Shown: one piece after another, positions 35,201-45,519 of the stretch
Position numbering within the stretch: position 1 is the first letter of the stretch
Layout of the letters: each line of letters begins with the position of its first letter
NCBI GenBank assembly: GCA_014529385.2
Contig: CM043954.1
Span: 6,451,806-6,515,805 of the forward strand
Origin: Adiantum capillus-veneris
Lineage: Eukaryota > Streptophyta > Polypodiopsida > Polypodiales > Pteridaceae
DNA: 64,000 nt
Direction of reading: 5' to 3'
Program-made: the position numbers and the translations under genes
Notes under the pieces: model-generated
Database searches by the model: none
Told to the model about the DNA's origin: nothing
What the model saw: only the letters and a program-made list of their open reading frames with translations

Positions 35201-35528
35201 GTTGTCCTAATCTGGCATGGGTGGTCTATACCAAATCCTTAATATTGTTTTCTTCCCAACAGTAAACTCCCAGTCTTGGGTTATCAGTGGGGATGCATTT
35301 TAATGGTTTAACATTTATTAACTCATACCCTTATAATTATAACACTAGAGGTCCCTCTTTTACAGCCTTATTGGGTATAAGAGTATCGACCTCTAATCCC
35401 CATTTATCCACTGAATCAAGGTCTTGTATCTTACGATATTGTACTCCATTTTGGTCTACATACAAGTCATCATATTTGTTTGCTCTTACCTCCTCTTCAA
35501 AATCTGACATAATAATGAATATCAAATT
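32223..35528 (-). pseudogene. Element B Gag core, zinc knuckles and Gag-protease linker
   Basis: Minus strand, reading from 35528. A Gag N-terminal segment (35525-35337) is followed by a low-complexity piece (35006-34752), the Gag core in broken frames over 34750-34260 (GKSLTWFQTIPP, then RQYIDRCLELEIPTEERLVSFFLEGL), a segment ending in a Cys/His cluster (34196-33825, WTNHERNECYY), and a zinc knuckle CHNCGADDH...C at about 33530-33575. An acidic linker (32890-32567, 32548-32303) leads to the protease, where copia-1 is inserted. Many stops. Confidence 0.7.
35524..35528. repeat. Target site duplication of element G (left)
   Basis: AAATT, matched by AAATT at 43175-43179 directly after the right LTR. 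The minus-strand Gag frame of element B reads on from 43180 to 35523 when one copy is kept. Confidence 0.75.
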
Positions 35529-37023
35529 CTCCTAAATGATTTTCTCATGTTAAACTGATCATTTAATATGGGGAAGTGCCAGGGGAGAAAAAGCTAGAAT
35601 ATTGGTTAAGCTAGCAGACCGGCCACAGTAGGGATCCAAAGGAGGTAAAATAGGGATCCAAAAGTGGGGCCATCTGCAAAAGAGAAATATGCACCAATGG
35701 GCTTAAAAGACCCTAAGGTTCAACTCATTAAGACTTCCAAAATGCTAAGGTTCCAAAATTCAAAGGTTCTGTCCAAAGGTCAAAAGCCTAGGGAAATTGG
35801 ATGCTTTGTGTGTGTCCCAAAAGTCTTCAACCATCCCTACATAGGAGGGGGCGAGCCCTAAAAGTAGGAGATGAGAGAGAAACTCACACACACACACACA
35901 CACACACACAAGCTCCCTTTTCACAAAGGGAATGAGGGACACATGTCAGCTCCCTAGACCAGATGCCCATAAGGTGTACTCAGTTCCTATTGGATGGCCT
36001 TGGAGGTGGACCAATGAGAATTAAGCTAGAGTAAATCTAGTTTAATTAATTTAAAAACACTTAATAAAAGAACCAATAAGAATTAAGCTCTCTAGAAGAC
36101 TATTGGACAGTCTTCCAAGGGGTCCAATGAGCATTCAGCAGCCTAATGGCTTGCCTGATTCCTATTGGCCAGGAAGCAAAAGGGGTCCAATGAGAGTTTA
36201 CTATCACTTATGCTGCTGAATATCCATTGGCTAGGCCTGGGGAGGTCCAATGAGGTGTGAGGATGAGCAAATAGCAAGAGGGGTCAACCAAGAGAGAAAG
36301 GGGGCTGATTTTTGCAAGGCATTATCACACACACACACTCACACAATCTCATGTGTGAAGCAAAGAAGACTCTCTCTCCTTCTCAAGCTTTAATGCAAAG
36401 CTTACCACCTACTCCAAGATTGTGAGAAGGGAGGCCTACACCAACAACTCTTGGCTTTTTGATGCAAATCCAACCAAGAGACAAGCTTCTCTGCATGCTC
36501 ATCTCCTCTACCATGCTAATTACTAAGCAAGCTATGCTAATATGAGTGATTATGTGAGGAGATGTACATCTTTCTCGTAAGAATACTCCTTCTTCCTCTC
36601 AATCTACTCTCATACCCCGCTAGCTCTCACCATCTTCGAAGGTGTGTGAGGTCTTGGATCTGAGACCGTGAGGGAATTGATGTTGTGTTTGATAAGTGTT
36701 TTTCTTAGTGCATGAAGTTTCCATCTTCATTGCACTAGCTAGTATTGAAGGAACACAAAGAATTGTATTGTAAAATGTCTCTCTTGATGGGAGCAACCAT
36801 AATACAAAGCCTTTTGGAGGGAGGACCGGAACTGTTGTCAATTGCTTAATTTCTCTCTCTTTTGAAGTATTGTTCATGCTATCTAACTAGGTGTTATAAT
36901 TTTTGTTTCTCTCTCCGCCCAAGCACTCTTGTTATTCTCATTAGGAATCTATTCTAATGAAATGCTCACTATGTTCATGCTATTTTCCGCTACCCACAAG
37001 TTACTAGACCATTAAATGTTACA
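35529..37023 (+). repeat. Element G 5' LTR
   Basis: About 1.5 kb. The 3' half (36238-37023) aligns with 42370-43174. The 5' half has no partner in the window. It contains a CA microsatellite at 35885-35910 and a cluster of CCAAT and ATTGG boxes at 35986-36254. It ends ATTAAATGTTACA next to the primer site. Confidence 0.75.
35986..36254. promoter_or_regulatory. Repeated ATTGG/CCAAT pairs in the G LTR
   Basis: Degenerate units of about 55-65 bp. ATTGG boxes stand near 35989, 36102, 36164 and 36226, and CCAAT boxes near 36010, 36072, 36123, 36187 and 36247, most inside GGTCCAATGAG. The pairs face each other as short inverted repeats. CCAAT boxes are NF-Y sites in eukaryotic promoters, so this may be the element's enhancer; that role is inference. 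Confidence 0.6.
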
Positions 37024-37036
37024 TTGGTATCAGAGC
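37024..37036 (+). promoter_or_regulatory. Element G primer binding site (initiator tRNA-Met)
   Basis: TTGGTATCAGAGC abuts the left LTR end. It is complementary to the initiator methionine tRNA. Confidence 0.95.
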
Positions 37037-37440
37037 ACAAGGTTTCTCTTTTCTTGATCAAGAAGGGAGGTCCTCAAGCTAGCTATAAATGGTTGGTACT
37101 ACTAATTGCATGTGAGTAAGTAAAATAGGGATTTTTCAGCCTTGCAGTGCGCCTGCCTTTGTGCAGTTAACGGGGCATCACCGTCGAGAGCTATTGTCTT
37201 AATAGTGGAGTCCTACGGGGCTTGCCTACGGCTTAACCACTATTGAGCTATTAGAAGTTTGACAGGAGCCGGTGTTGTTTTGGTGTTGAACGACCCTATC
37301 TTCTATCCCTTGCAATTAATGGTATTCGAGCCACGGGTACAGTAGATTGAGTGCTTTTTCTAAAGGGGTAAAGAGGAGTAGCAACTAGGGCGTGAACTGC
37401 CAAAGTACACCTAAAAAGTTTACACCTCAAAGTTGTTAGA
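37037..37440 (+). other. Element G leader
   Basis: About 400 bp between primer site and Gag ATG without a convincing reading frame. No repeat or promoter signal seen. Confidence 0.6.
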
Positions 37441-38957
37441 ATGGTTGACAATAGTAAAGAGAGTGAAATTAATGTTGATAACTTTGATTTTGCTAATGAG
37501 CAAGCTACTAATGATGCCCCAATGCTTGTTAACTATCTTGTTTCTAGGCTTCAACAAGCCATGGGCAATCCATCCCTCCAAAGTGAAGTGCAGCGGCGGC
37601 AGCTTTGTGCTCATGGGATTCTCCAAGCTCCCCACCATGACGAGAGAGCACCTAGGAAGCCTCCTTGCAAGACTTCCAAAAGAGGCCTCTTTCCGATTCG
37701 GGAAGAAGAAGAGGATCCATATGGAGGGCTCAAAAATTTTCTCCTTGATGACGCATCTCCTTCTCAAAGGATAATTCAAGAGCCTCCACTGAAGGAACGA
37801 TACAAAAGTGAGTCTCCTGCCACCTCGGTGGAGATGGATCCACGAAGACGGCCGGATAAACGCTCTCCATCACCTCCAAAACGGAGAAGACCATCGCATA
37901 CTTCTCCACACCATACTTCAAAGAGGGATGACAAAAAGCAAGAGAAGAAAAAGGCGAGAAAGAGGACACCCTCTTCTCCATCTTCTTCATCCTCTTCCTC
38001 TTATGAAAGTGATGGTGGTGAAGAAAAAGAAGATCAAGGAAAGAAAAAGGCGAGAAAGAGGTCACCCTCTTCTCCATCTTTCTCAAATTCTTCATCTTTT
38101 GAAGAAAGTGATGGTGCAACCTTTGAACCATGAAAAAGAAGAGGCCATAGGAAATCCTATGCCACGTGGAAGAGGTCGTCCAAGCTCAAGAGATTCAAAG
38201 AGGGAGGGAAGAGAATCTCTTTCCTTACCTATGATGGCACTTTTGGTGCTACGAACAAAGTCTTGGCCTTTATCCAACAATTCGACGCGGCGTTTGGATA
38301 TGAGGGCTTCACGGAGTCCTCTAAGCTACACCATGTAGCTATGCACTTTCAAAAGTCCACCTGGCAATGGTGGTCTAGCCTACGGGCCAACGGTGAATCT
38401 CCACGAACATGGAAAGCTTTAAGAGCTTCCATTATGAAGTAGTTTTTGGCCACCGATGCCAAAGACAAAGTACTCACCGAATGGCAAAGCTTGAAGCTCT
38501 CTCCCTACGAATCCATTCACAAATATGTAGAAAAGTTTCAAAATTTACAACTCAAAGCCACTGTCTTCAAGACGTTGGATTTTGGAGAGCAAAAGCAACA
38601 ATTTTGTGCGGGCTTAACTAAAAAAATGGTAGAGTATGTCAACTCCCAAAGGCCACGCACCATATCGGCGGTCATACACCATACTATGGTGGCCTCTCGA
38701 ATCAATTTCCAAACGGGGGATAAAATAAATTCTAAGCCCACGGAAAACAAGGGTTCCAATGAGCCTAAGGGGAAGGACAATGTCTAAAAGTCTCCTAAGG
38801 GCAACTCCAACAAAGCTAAAGAGAAGGGAGTTTATAAAGGCAAAAATAAACTCTCTCCTAAAGAGCTTGAGCGTTATCTCAAGGATAACCGTTGTTTCAA
38901 GTGCGGCGAGCAAGGGCATGCCTACCACACTTGTCCCCAAAAAGAACACCCGCCATG
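37441..38957 (+). pseudogene. Element G Gag with Arg/Ser-rich N-terminus
   Basis: The first frame (37441-38133, 230 residues) begins MVDNSKESEINVDNFD and becomes rich in Arg, Lys and Ser with KKKARKR and SPSSPS runs, including a 96-bp in-frame duplication. After a stop, Gag core coding continues near 38210-38440 (YDGTFGATNKVLAFIQQF, QKSTWQWWSSL) and 38446-38787. A zinc knuckle CFKCGEQGHAYHTC lies at about 38892-38935. Stops at 38131, 38440 and 38785 and a shift break the protein. The SR-like tail could bind RNA, but it belongs to Gag and is not a splicing factor. Confidence 0.75.
37945..38136 (+). repeat. 96-bp in-frame tandem duplication in G Gag
   Basis: AAGAAAAAGGCGAGAAAGAG starts at 37945 and again at 38041, a 96-bp period equal to 32 codons. 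The second copy has diverged (for example an FSNSSSF segment replaces a serine run). Confidence 0.8.
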
Positions 38958-39735
38958 AACCTCCTAGAGCTACCTTGGTCGAAATCCAAGAGGAGGAAAT
39001 TCACCACAAAGGATCTCCTCTATGCCATGCTTGGGGAAAGGTAAGAGAACATGATGCTTTTACTCTCTTTGACCCTGATTCTACTCACAATTCTATATCT
39101 ATAGAGTTGGCCACCAAGCTAGGCATACAAGCCTACGAGATGGGAGATGTCCTACCCATAGACGGTGCTTTCAAGGGGCAAGAAGCTTCAGTCACTCCCT
39201 TAATCGGGAAATTGAGGCTCCATGTCCAAAGCTATGTGGACAAAGAGGACTTCTTTATCTCTCCTCTCAAGCATGAGGATGTAATCCTAGGGGCACCATG
39301 GTTTGATCGCATGGCTGCCAATGTTAAATTCCCTGAAAGGAGAATCTCCTTTAAGTTCAGCGAAAAAGGTATGTATATAGATGCTAAGGAAATGGGTAAC
39401 ACGATACCCATTGTACATACACAAGCTTTCAACAAGTCAATAAAGAGCTCTATTTCCGTGTACATGATTTTTGTTAAAGATTCTCAAAATGAACCTACTG
39501 TTTTAGCAAAAGAAAATATACACAATCAAAAGGAATCAGAGTTATCCAATTTTGTCAAAGGGTTTCAAGATGTCTTTATTGATGACATCCCTTTTGAGCT
39601 ACCTCCTAAACGAGGCAATGATGACCATGCAATTGAACTTCTTCCAGGAAGTTCACCGCCTAACAAACCTCCTTATAGAGTTTCTCAAGTTCAACAAGAG
39701 GAGATTATGCGGCAAGTGCATGAGTTAGTTTAGAA
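38958..39735 (+). pseudogene. Element G aspartic protease
   Basis: The open frame 38759-39733 covers the protease and the start of RT. The active-site region reads LFDPDSTHNSIS near 39056-39091. The chromovirus pattern is D-S-G-S/A-T-H-N, so the Asp is kept but S-G reads P-D. A DVILGAPWFDRM block near 39280-39315 is the conserved C-terminal motif. RT leader sequence (PPNKPPYRVSQVQQEEIMRQV) follows to a stop at 39731-39733. The lost D-S-G makes activity unlikely. Confidence 0.8.
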
Positions 39736-40915
39736 GGGCATTGTTAGGCCTAGCTCATCTCCATTTTGTTCTCCTGTGCTACTAGTGCAAAAGAAAGACG
39801 GCACATATCGTATGTGTGTCGACTATGGAGCACTAAATAGGATCACTATCAAGAATAGGTTTCCCGTTCCACGGATAGAAGACCTATTTGATAAACTACA
39901 AGGATCCACCTACTTCAGTAGGATTGACCTAAAAAGTGGCTATCATCAAATAAGGATAGTTGATCAAGACATTGTAAAGACCGCATTTCGCACTATGTTT
40001 GGTCTTTACAAATACATTGTCGTGCCTTTTGGATTGACCAATGCACCACTCACATTCAACTGCTTGATGGAGAAGCTATTCAGGCCTTATCGAACCTTTA
40101 CTAGAGTGTTTTTTTATGATATCATCATCTACTCTAATTTAATAGACGAACACAATCGAAAGAAAAGTGAATTTTTCTTACAAGAGATTCAGTATTTAGG
40201 TCACATTATCTCTCAAGATGGCATCCAAATGGATTCATCAAAGTTAGAGGTAATAAAAGGATGGCCTAAACCAAGGAATCTTCAAGAATTAAGAAGCTTT
40301 ATAGGTATGTGTGCATACTATAGACACTTCATAGAAAAGTTATCACTAATAGTAGGACCATTACATGACCTAACAAAGAAAAATGTTAGGTACACATGGT
40401 CTGCGACGGAGAACAATGCTTTCGAAAAGCTTAAAGAAAAGCTTATCTCTCAACCTTTGCTTACACTACCGGATCTCTCAAAGCCATTTGAGGACCAATG
40501 TGATGCTTGTGGTGATTGCCTTGGAGCTGTTTTGCTTCAAGAAGGGCACGCCATAGGCTATGAAAGTTGAAGGCTCGGCCCTGTTGATCAAGCTCTAGGC
40601 ATATATGAAAAGGAACTCCTCACAGTTCTACATACCTTAGACTCATGGAAGCACTATTTATTGGGGACTTCTTTCATTCTACGAATGGATCACCAAAGTC
40701 TTAAGTACTTCATGACACATACCAAGCTCTCCGACAAATAAATGGGGTGGGCAAACTTTCTTTCCTAATTTTATTTTCATATTGCTCACATTGCTGGCAA
40801 GCATAATCAAGTAGCCGATGCACTCTCAAGACGGCCGAGAGTAAATGCGGTTTCCATAGCAACTCACAATGATCTATCTTCCATCATAGATGAGTATGCT
40901 ATTGATCCCGATTTT
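39736..40915 (+). pseudogene. Element G reverse transcriptase and RNase H
   Basis: RT reads from 39736 through LLVQKKDGTYRMCVDY, FSRIDLKSGYHQIR and VPFGLTNAP. The active site is FYDIIIYS where F-D-D-I is expected, so the first Asp is Tyr. Directly after it roughly 25 residues are missing before FFLQEIQYLGHIIS. RNase H follows (FEDQCDACGDCLGAVLLQ, LRMDHQSLKYF, then a HNQVADALSRR end near 40810-40835). Stops at 40568, 40739 and 40766. Two separate lesions kill the RT. Confidence 0.85.
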
Positions 40916-41959
40916 AGAGATGTGATTTCAGCACTTGCATTAGGGAAGAAAGAGAAACCATTTACTTTACAAGATGGTTATCTTCTCTATGGCAATAGAC
41001 TATGTGTTACTAGCTCACTACGTGAGAAAGTAATGTATGAATCTCATGCTCCTCCTTATGCAAGGCATAGAGGGATTCAATCTACCCTAAAGGGGATTGA
41101 AACATATTTCTATTGGCCTACCATGAAAGCAAACATACAAGAGTATGTTTCTAAATGTGTGGTATGCCAAAAGACGAAGTTTGATAGAGGGAAGCAACCT
41201 GGATTGCTTCAACCTTTGCCAATCTCTAATTCACCATCGGAGAGCATATCCATGGATTTTATCTTTGGATTGCCTAAGTCTATCCATGGGAATATGGACC
41301 ATAGTAGACAGGTTCAGTAAACAATCTCATTTTTACCTGTCAAAAAGACTATCAAAGCCCATCAAATGGCAACCCTCTTCATTTCACAAATCTTCAAGTA
41401 CCATCGCTTGCCAATGTCCATAGTGTCGAATAGAGATCCTAGAATGACCAGTAATTTCTGGAAGGGTCTCTTTGAGAATTTAGGAACAAGGATAAACTTC
41501 TCTTGGGCCTATCACCCACAAACGGATGGCCAAAGTAAAATAGCTAACCTAACAATTCTCGATCTACTAAAAGCCTATGTAACGGAAGTAGATCAAAGAT
41601 CCCAATGGGAGAAGTACTTACCCTTAGAGGAGTATGCCTACAATAACACTATACATACTTCCATGGGAAAAGCACCTTTTGAGGTAGTTGAGGGAAGATC
41701 AAAAAGTCCCTTGCTACTTAAGGTACACGGGAAGATCTTCACTGCAGACGAGTATAGCCCAGACCTACAAGAATCTTTCCAAAAGATTAAGGATGCTATC
41801 TCTATCTCGCAGCAAAGGCAAAAGGCTGTTGCTGACAAGCACAGAAGAGCCCAAGCCTTTAAAAAAAATGATTTGGTCTTACTCAAATTTTCCAAGGCTC
41901 GATTAAGGCACACGACGGGCAAGAATCCTAGGGACATCAAAAGTACTATGCTAAGTTAG
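40916..41959 (+). pseudogene. Element G integrase
   Basis: The zinc-binding part is open at 40922-41320: HRGIQSTLKGIETYFYWPTMK...CVVCQKTKF, with the His and Cys pairs. A SMDFIFGLP motif follows, with the first core Asp region broken by a frameshift near 41300. The rest of the core is open at 41366-41959, with VSNRDPRMTSNFW (second Asp position within NRD) and QTDGQSKIANLTI, where the catalytic Glu of GQSE reads Lys. Truncated at 41959 by a stop. Confidence 0.8.
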
Positions 41960-42009
41960 CAAAAAGGTACTATGGTCCCTTCCAAATTCTTCGGCCAATC
42001 AATGAGAAT

Positions 42010-42330
42010 ATGGCCTATCAACTCAAGTTGCCCAACCATTGGCTCGTACACAATGCTTTCCATGTGAGCCTACTAAAGCCTTACAAAGGAGAGCCACCTC
42101 AAGAACCAACTATTGAAGACCCACCGGAGATCAAGAACCAAGAAGAGGTGTTGCAGCCCAAGTCCATTCTCCGACATGAAGACAAGGTACTAAGAGGCGG
42201 TAAGACTATCCGCCGACGATATCTTATTAAGTTTAAGAATTATACTTTTGAAGATGCTAGATGGATGCAAGGCATACAATTAAAGGATAACTTTAACCTT
42301 GTCAATGCTTACAATGCTTCCCTAGAGTAA
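42010..42330 (+). CDS. Element G chromodomain, C-terminal end of integrase
   Basis: A 106-residue open stretch. It starts with the integrase tail (LPNHWLVHNAFHVSLLKPYKG) and ends in a chromodomain: RRRYLIKFKNYTFEDARWM. The Y-L-I-K-F-K and W pattern matches the aromatic-cage fold known to direct chromoviruses to modified histones. It lies in a different frame from the integrase core upstream. The native stop at 42328-42330 is kept; the right LTR fragment starts 40 bp later. Confidence 0.85.
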   Translation: MAYQLKLPNHWLVHNAFHVSLLKPYKGEPPQEPTIEDPPEIKNQEEVLQPKSILRHEDKVLRGGKTIRRRYLIKFKNYTFEDARWMQGIQLKDNFNLVNAYNASLE

Positions 42331-42369
42331 GCAAATGTACAAATGTTAAAAATGAACAAAGTTTTTGTC

Positions 42370-43174
42370 TGGGGAGTCCAATGAGGTGTGAGGATGAGCA
42401 AATAGCAAGAGGGGTCGACCAAGAGAGAGAGGGGGCTGATTTTTGCAAGGCATTATCACACACACACTCACACAATCTCATGTGTGAAGCAAAGAAGACT
42501 CTCTCTCCTTCTCAAGCTTTAATGGAAAGCTTACCACCTACTCCAAGCTTGTGAGAAGGGAGGCCTACACCAACAACTCTTGGCTTTGTGATGCAAATCC
42601 AACCAAGAGCCAAGCTTCACTGCATGCTCATCTCCTCTACCATGCTAATTACTAAGCTAAGCTATGCTAATATGAGTGATTATGTGAGGAGATGTACATC
42701 TTTCTCGTAAGAATACTCCTTCTTCCTCTCAATCTACTCTCATACCCCGCTAGCTCTCACCATCTTCGAAGGTGTGTGAGGTCTTGGATCTGAGACCGTG
42801 AGGGAATTGATGTTGTGTTTGATAAGTGTTTTGCTTAGTGCATGAAGTTTTCATCTTCATTGCACTATCTAGTATTGAAGGAACACAAAGAATTGTATTG
42901 TAAAATGTCTCTCTTGATGGGAGAAACCATAATACAAAGCCTTTTGGAGGGGGGACTGGCTCCATGCAAATCCAGTCCTCAAATGTTGTCAATTGCTTAA
43001 TTTCTCTCACTTTTAAAGTATTGTTCATGCTACCTAACTAGGTGTTATACTTTTTGTTGCTCTCTCCACCCAAGCACTCTTGTTATTCTCATTAGGAAGC
43101 TATTCTAATGAAATGCTCACTATGTTCATGCTATTTTCTGCTACACACAAGTTACTAGACCATTAAATGTTACA
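42370..43174 (+). repeat. Element G 3' LTR, 5'-truncated
   Basis: It aligns with 36238-37023 of the left LTR and ends TTAAATGTTACA. It begins at the last CCAAT unit (GGGGAGTCCAATGAGG), so everything upstream of that unit is missing. It carries an extra segment of about 25 bp at 42959-42985 not in the left copy. Confidence 0.85.
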
Positions 43175-43500
43175 AAATTGATGGTATGGTCTTCTATCCA
43201 CACTGCAAACTCCTCATTTGGGTCTAAGTAAATCTGGGCTTCGTATTTGTTGGTCTTGAAGAAAGTCAAAATATGCTTGAATTTGAGTGAGGTCCTTGTT
43301 CCTGATTGAGTAAAAAAGGAAGACATGTCTGAGCTTGAATCAGAGTAAATGTCTGGCATTTCTTCCACAATAGTTTCTAATGGTCTTTCTTGGTTTTTAA
43401 TCTCCTATATGGACACTCTACTCCTATTTTCTCCTAAGTCAATCGACTTTCCCAAAACTCTACCAGATCTTAGGTTCATATATGGACTTATTCGCTCAAT
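43175..43500 (-). pseudogene. Element B Gag N-terminal segment
   Basis: Minus-strand frame 43368-43175 encodes an acidic start (MEEMPDIYSDSSSDMSS) and runs open to the target duplication of element G. On the other side of G, the frame at 35525 continues. The segment is followed on the right by the untranslated leader of B. No domain recognised. Confidence 0.55.
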
Positions 43501-43857
43501 TTAACTGATACTTCAAACTTGGAAATGCGGCCTTGATTGCAACCGCAATGCTTTTGCTTTTGCTCTCGGTTCATCACCAAGTCGCGAGTCTCTGCACACC
43601 AGCACTCAGAACCTATGTGATTCCACAATTTAACATCAATTTGGTCAATGAGGAGTCAAAAAAATACAAAATTTCCTTTCTCTATCCCTTGATAGACTCC
43701 TTGTGCAAAAAAAAAGTGAATTTTCTTCAAGCTATCTTAGGCGCACCAAAGATATTTGCACGCATAGATAGGCTCAATTTCAACTTTCAACTCATAAATG
43801 GAGTCCTTATGGCCTGACAACCCTAATGTCAAAATTGAAAAACTACTTCCTTGGTGT

Positions 43858-43891
43858 AAGATTTATCTTCAGCGCACTGAAGATAAATCTT
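43858..43891. repeat. Perfect 15-bp hairpin in B leader
   Basis: AAGATTTATCTTCAG and CTGAAGATAAATCTT with a 4-base loop CGCA. All 15 pairs match. Confidence 0.95.
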
Positions 43892-44170
43892 CTTCATTGT
43901 CACTTTTTTCTTGCAATTTGTGGCTTGGATTGGATTCTTCAAGTGATTTTAAGCTTGTACCATGAATTTCACAAGGTTTTGACCCCTTACCAATGTTTTT
44001 AGCCCTTTTTGAGAGTGAAGGCTGGTTTTCCCAATTCCTTTGGTATATCAATTTTTGCACATCTCCAATTTTGATGAAACTTTCTTAGGAGCTATATTAT
44101 GTCCCTTATAGACCTCCCTTATAGACCTTGGGTATTGAAAAAAAAGCCAAATATCCCTTCTAATGAAATT

Positions 44171-44196
44171 TTTATCTTCCGTGCATCGAAGATAAA
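44171..44196. repeat. Second, related hairpin in B leader
   Basis: TTTATCTTC and GAAGATAAA pair perfectly around an 8-base loop. The stem is the same as the middle of the 43858 hairpin, 300 bp away. Confidence 0.9.
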
Positions 44197-44543
44197 TCTC
44201 TTCCAGATTTTAGAATTTTTGTTTGTTTTCATCACAGATTGATTTTCCCACAAGTTTTAGGATTTATCCACACCTTGGTTTCAAGTTTTAGATTGATTTG
44301 AATTTTTCTTGTTGATTTCTTTGAAGTTTGCAGCTTTTTCCAATTTTGGGTTTGACTTGGCGTTTCAGTGATCCAAAAGTTTCCAAACTCAATGGGGATA
44401 CTCTAAACAAGTTGGTCTACCAACTTGGTAGTTAAATTTCTCAATTTTAGTCTCAAAATGTGTTACTCTAGCCAAAACTAGAGGAAGTAATGGAAATTCA
44501 AGTGAGTGCTTTGGGTTTTCCTCTAGTCTAGTTTGCCTTGTCC

Positions 44544-44561
44544 TCCCCGGCAACGGCGCCA
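44544..44561 (-). promoter_or_regulatory. Element B primer binding site, tRNA-Asp type
   Basis: The plus strand reads TCCCCGGCAACGGCGCCA; the minus strand is the same tRNA-Asp site as in element E. It lies three bases from the LTR edge at 44565 and fixes the minus orientation of B. Confidence 0.92.
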
Positions 44562-44564
44562 AAA

Positions 44565-45519
44565 TGTTGAATGATTGCCAAGCCTCACCATATCGATGAT
44601 AGCAAAGCAAGAACCATAGACATAAAATGTCAATCCGTGGGACGTAGTTGACCCAACTAGTACATGGAGGCTACAAGATATGGATAATCTCTCAAAAAAC
44701 CCAAGTCTTTTTTGCTCCTGCTTATCTAAGTCTCAAGTGTGTGTCAGACACCAGAAGCTACTTTTCTGCCGTAACCTTATCCAAACGAATTTGTGTAGCT
44801 AGAGGTCTCTGAATAAAATGAAAATTAATACCTAGCAAGGGGAGAGTATCCTCTACACTCTCATGTGCTTAAATGTCGTTATTGACACCTGGAAAAAATC
44901 GCACATAAGATAAAAAACTTGTTTTAGCGCTGTCGGTTCCAGTCCCACAAGGGCTCTATAGCTTCCTCTAGACATGCTCTATCTATCTCTAAGGTCAAAA
45001 TCCAGTTTTAGTGCGCGTGTATTGTGCATAGGGAGCAAAAAGAGCTTGTAGACAAGCACAACTAAAAGGACAACTTCATTGCAAGAAACTTACGTAGAGA
45101 GAGCTTTCACCTACGAGCGCATTGGTATTCTCAGAACAGCAATGCAATATTGTACGCGAGAGAGATGAGAGATTAATGAAATAGTAGACAGCCGTTGAGC
45201 TGCTGCAGCAACGCTTACTCTTTGTTATCCAAAGCTTAGGTCTTAAAGTTACAAAAATTGGCTTTTGTACCTTAGCCAACGTATAAAAAGGGATTTCTCG
45301 CTAATTGGGGCTCAGTAAAAGGTTAAGAGACTGCAAAATTACAATCGTGGAAGCCATTGGCCCCTTTAGACTCACTAGTAACAATAACATTACAACCGCT
45401 TTGGACTTAAAGGATTTTTCAATAATAAAATGGGCTTGATTACAATGATTAGACTTGAAAAAATGTGTGGAGTCCTGCTTGGTGCTCTTCTTTTGCTCTT
45501 GTTAGCTAAGCAGCTAACA
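44565..45519 (-). repeat. Element B 5' LTR
   Basis: 955 bp with plus-strand ends TGTTGAAT and AGCTAACA. The outer end forms a perfect palindrome, TGTTAGCT-AAGC-AGCTAACA (45500-45519). The partner LTR is missing at the left end of B, so the outer boundary rests on the terminal CA and on satellite sequence starting at 45520. Confidence 0.75.

Larger units (their letters stand above)
35529..43174 (+). mobile_element. Element G: chromodomain Ty3/gypsy element (chromovirus type)
   Basis: Left LTR about 35529-37023, initiator tRNA-Met primer site, Gag, protease, RT, RNase H, integrase and a C-terminal chromodomain, then a right LTR fragment (42370-43174). The order and chromodomain place it among chromoviruses. 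Target duplications AAATT flank it. The right LTR lacks the first 700 bp of the left one. The LTR end is ...ATGTTACA, but the start is not a clear TG at the duplication (the first TGTTAAAC is at 35548), so the left boundary is uncertain by about 20 bp. RT and protease carry disabling changes. Confidence 0.85.
43501..44543 (-). other. Element B leader with two hairpins
   Basis: About 1 kb between the Gag start and primer site, without convincing coding sequence. It holds two related inverted repeats, at 43858-43891 and 44171-44196. Confidence 0.6.
22725..45519 (-). mobile_element. Element B: minus-strand Ty3/gypsy element carrying two nested elements
   Basis: Reading right to left: 5' LTR (44565-45519), tRNA-Asp primer site (44544-44561), leader, Gag (43500-43180, then 35528-32223), protease, RT, RNase H and integrase (27316-22832). 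Copia-1 (27322-32217) sits in the protease and element G (35529-43174) in the Gag N-terminal region; removing both by their target duplications restores colinearity. The 3' LTR is absent: coding ends about 110 bp from the satellite. The right flank GCAATCTGTCTTGATG is satellite sequence, so B inserted into the array. Stops and frameshifts occur throughout. Confidence 0.85.

Noticed and set aside
37441-38133. Possible SR splicing factor (Arg/Ser-rich protein)
   Set aside because: It lies between primer site and Gag core of element G and continues into a zinc knuckle, so it is Gag.
45279-45292. Plus-strand TATA box (GTATAAAAAGG) in the B LTR as a gene promoter
   Set aside because: B is on the minus strand and no plus-strand gene follows before element C; probably chance.
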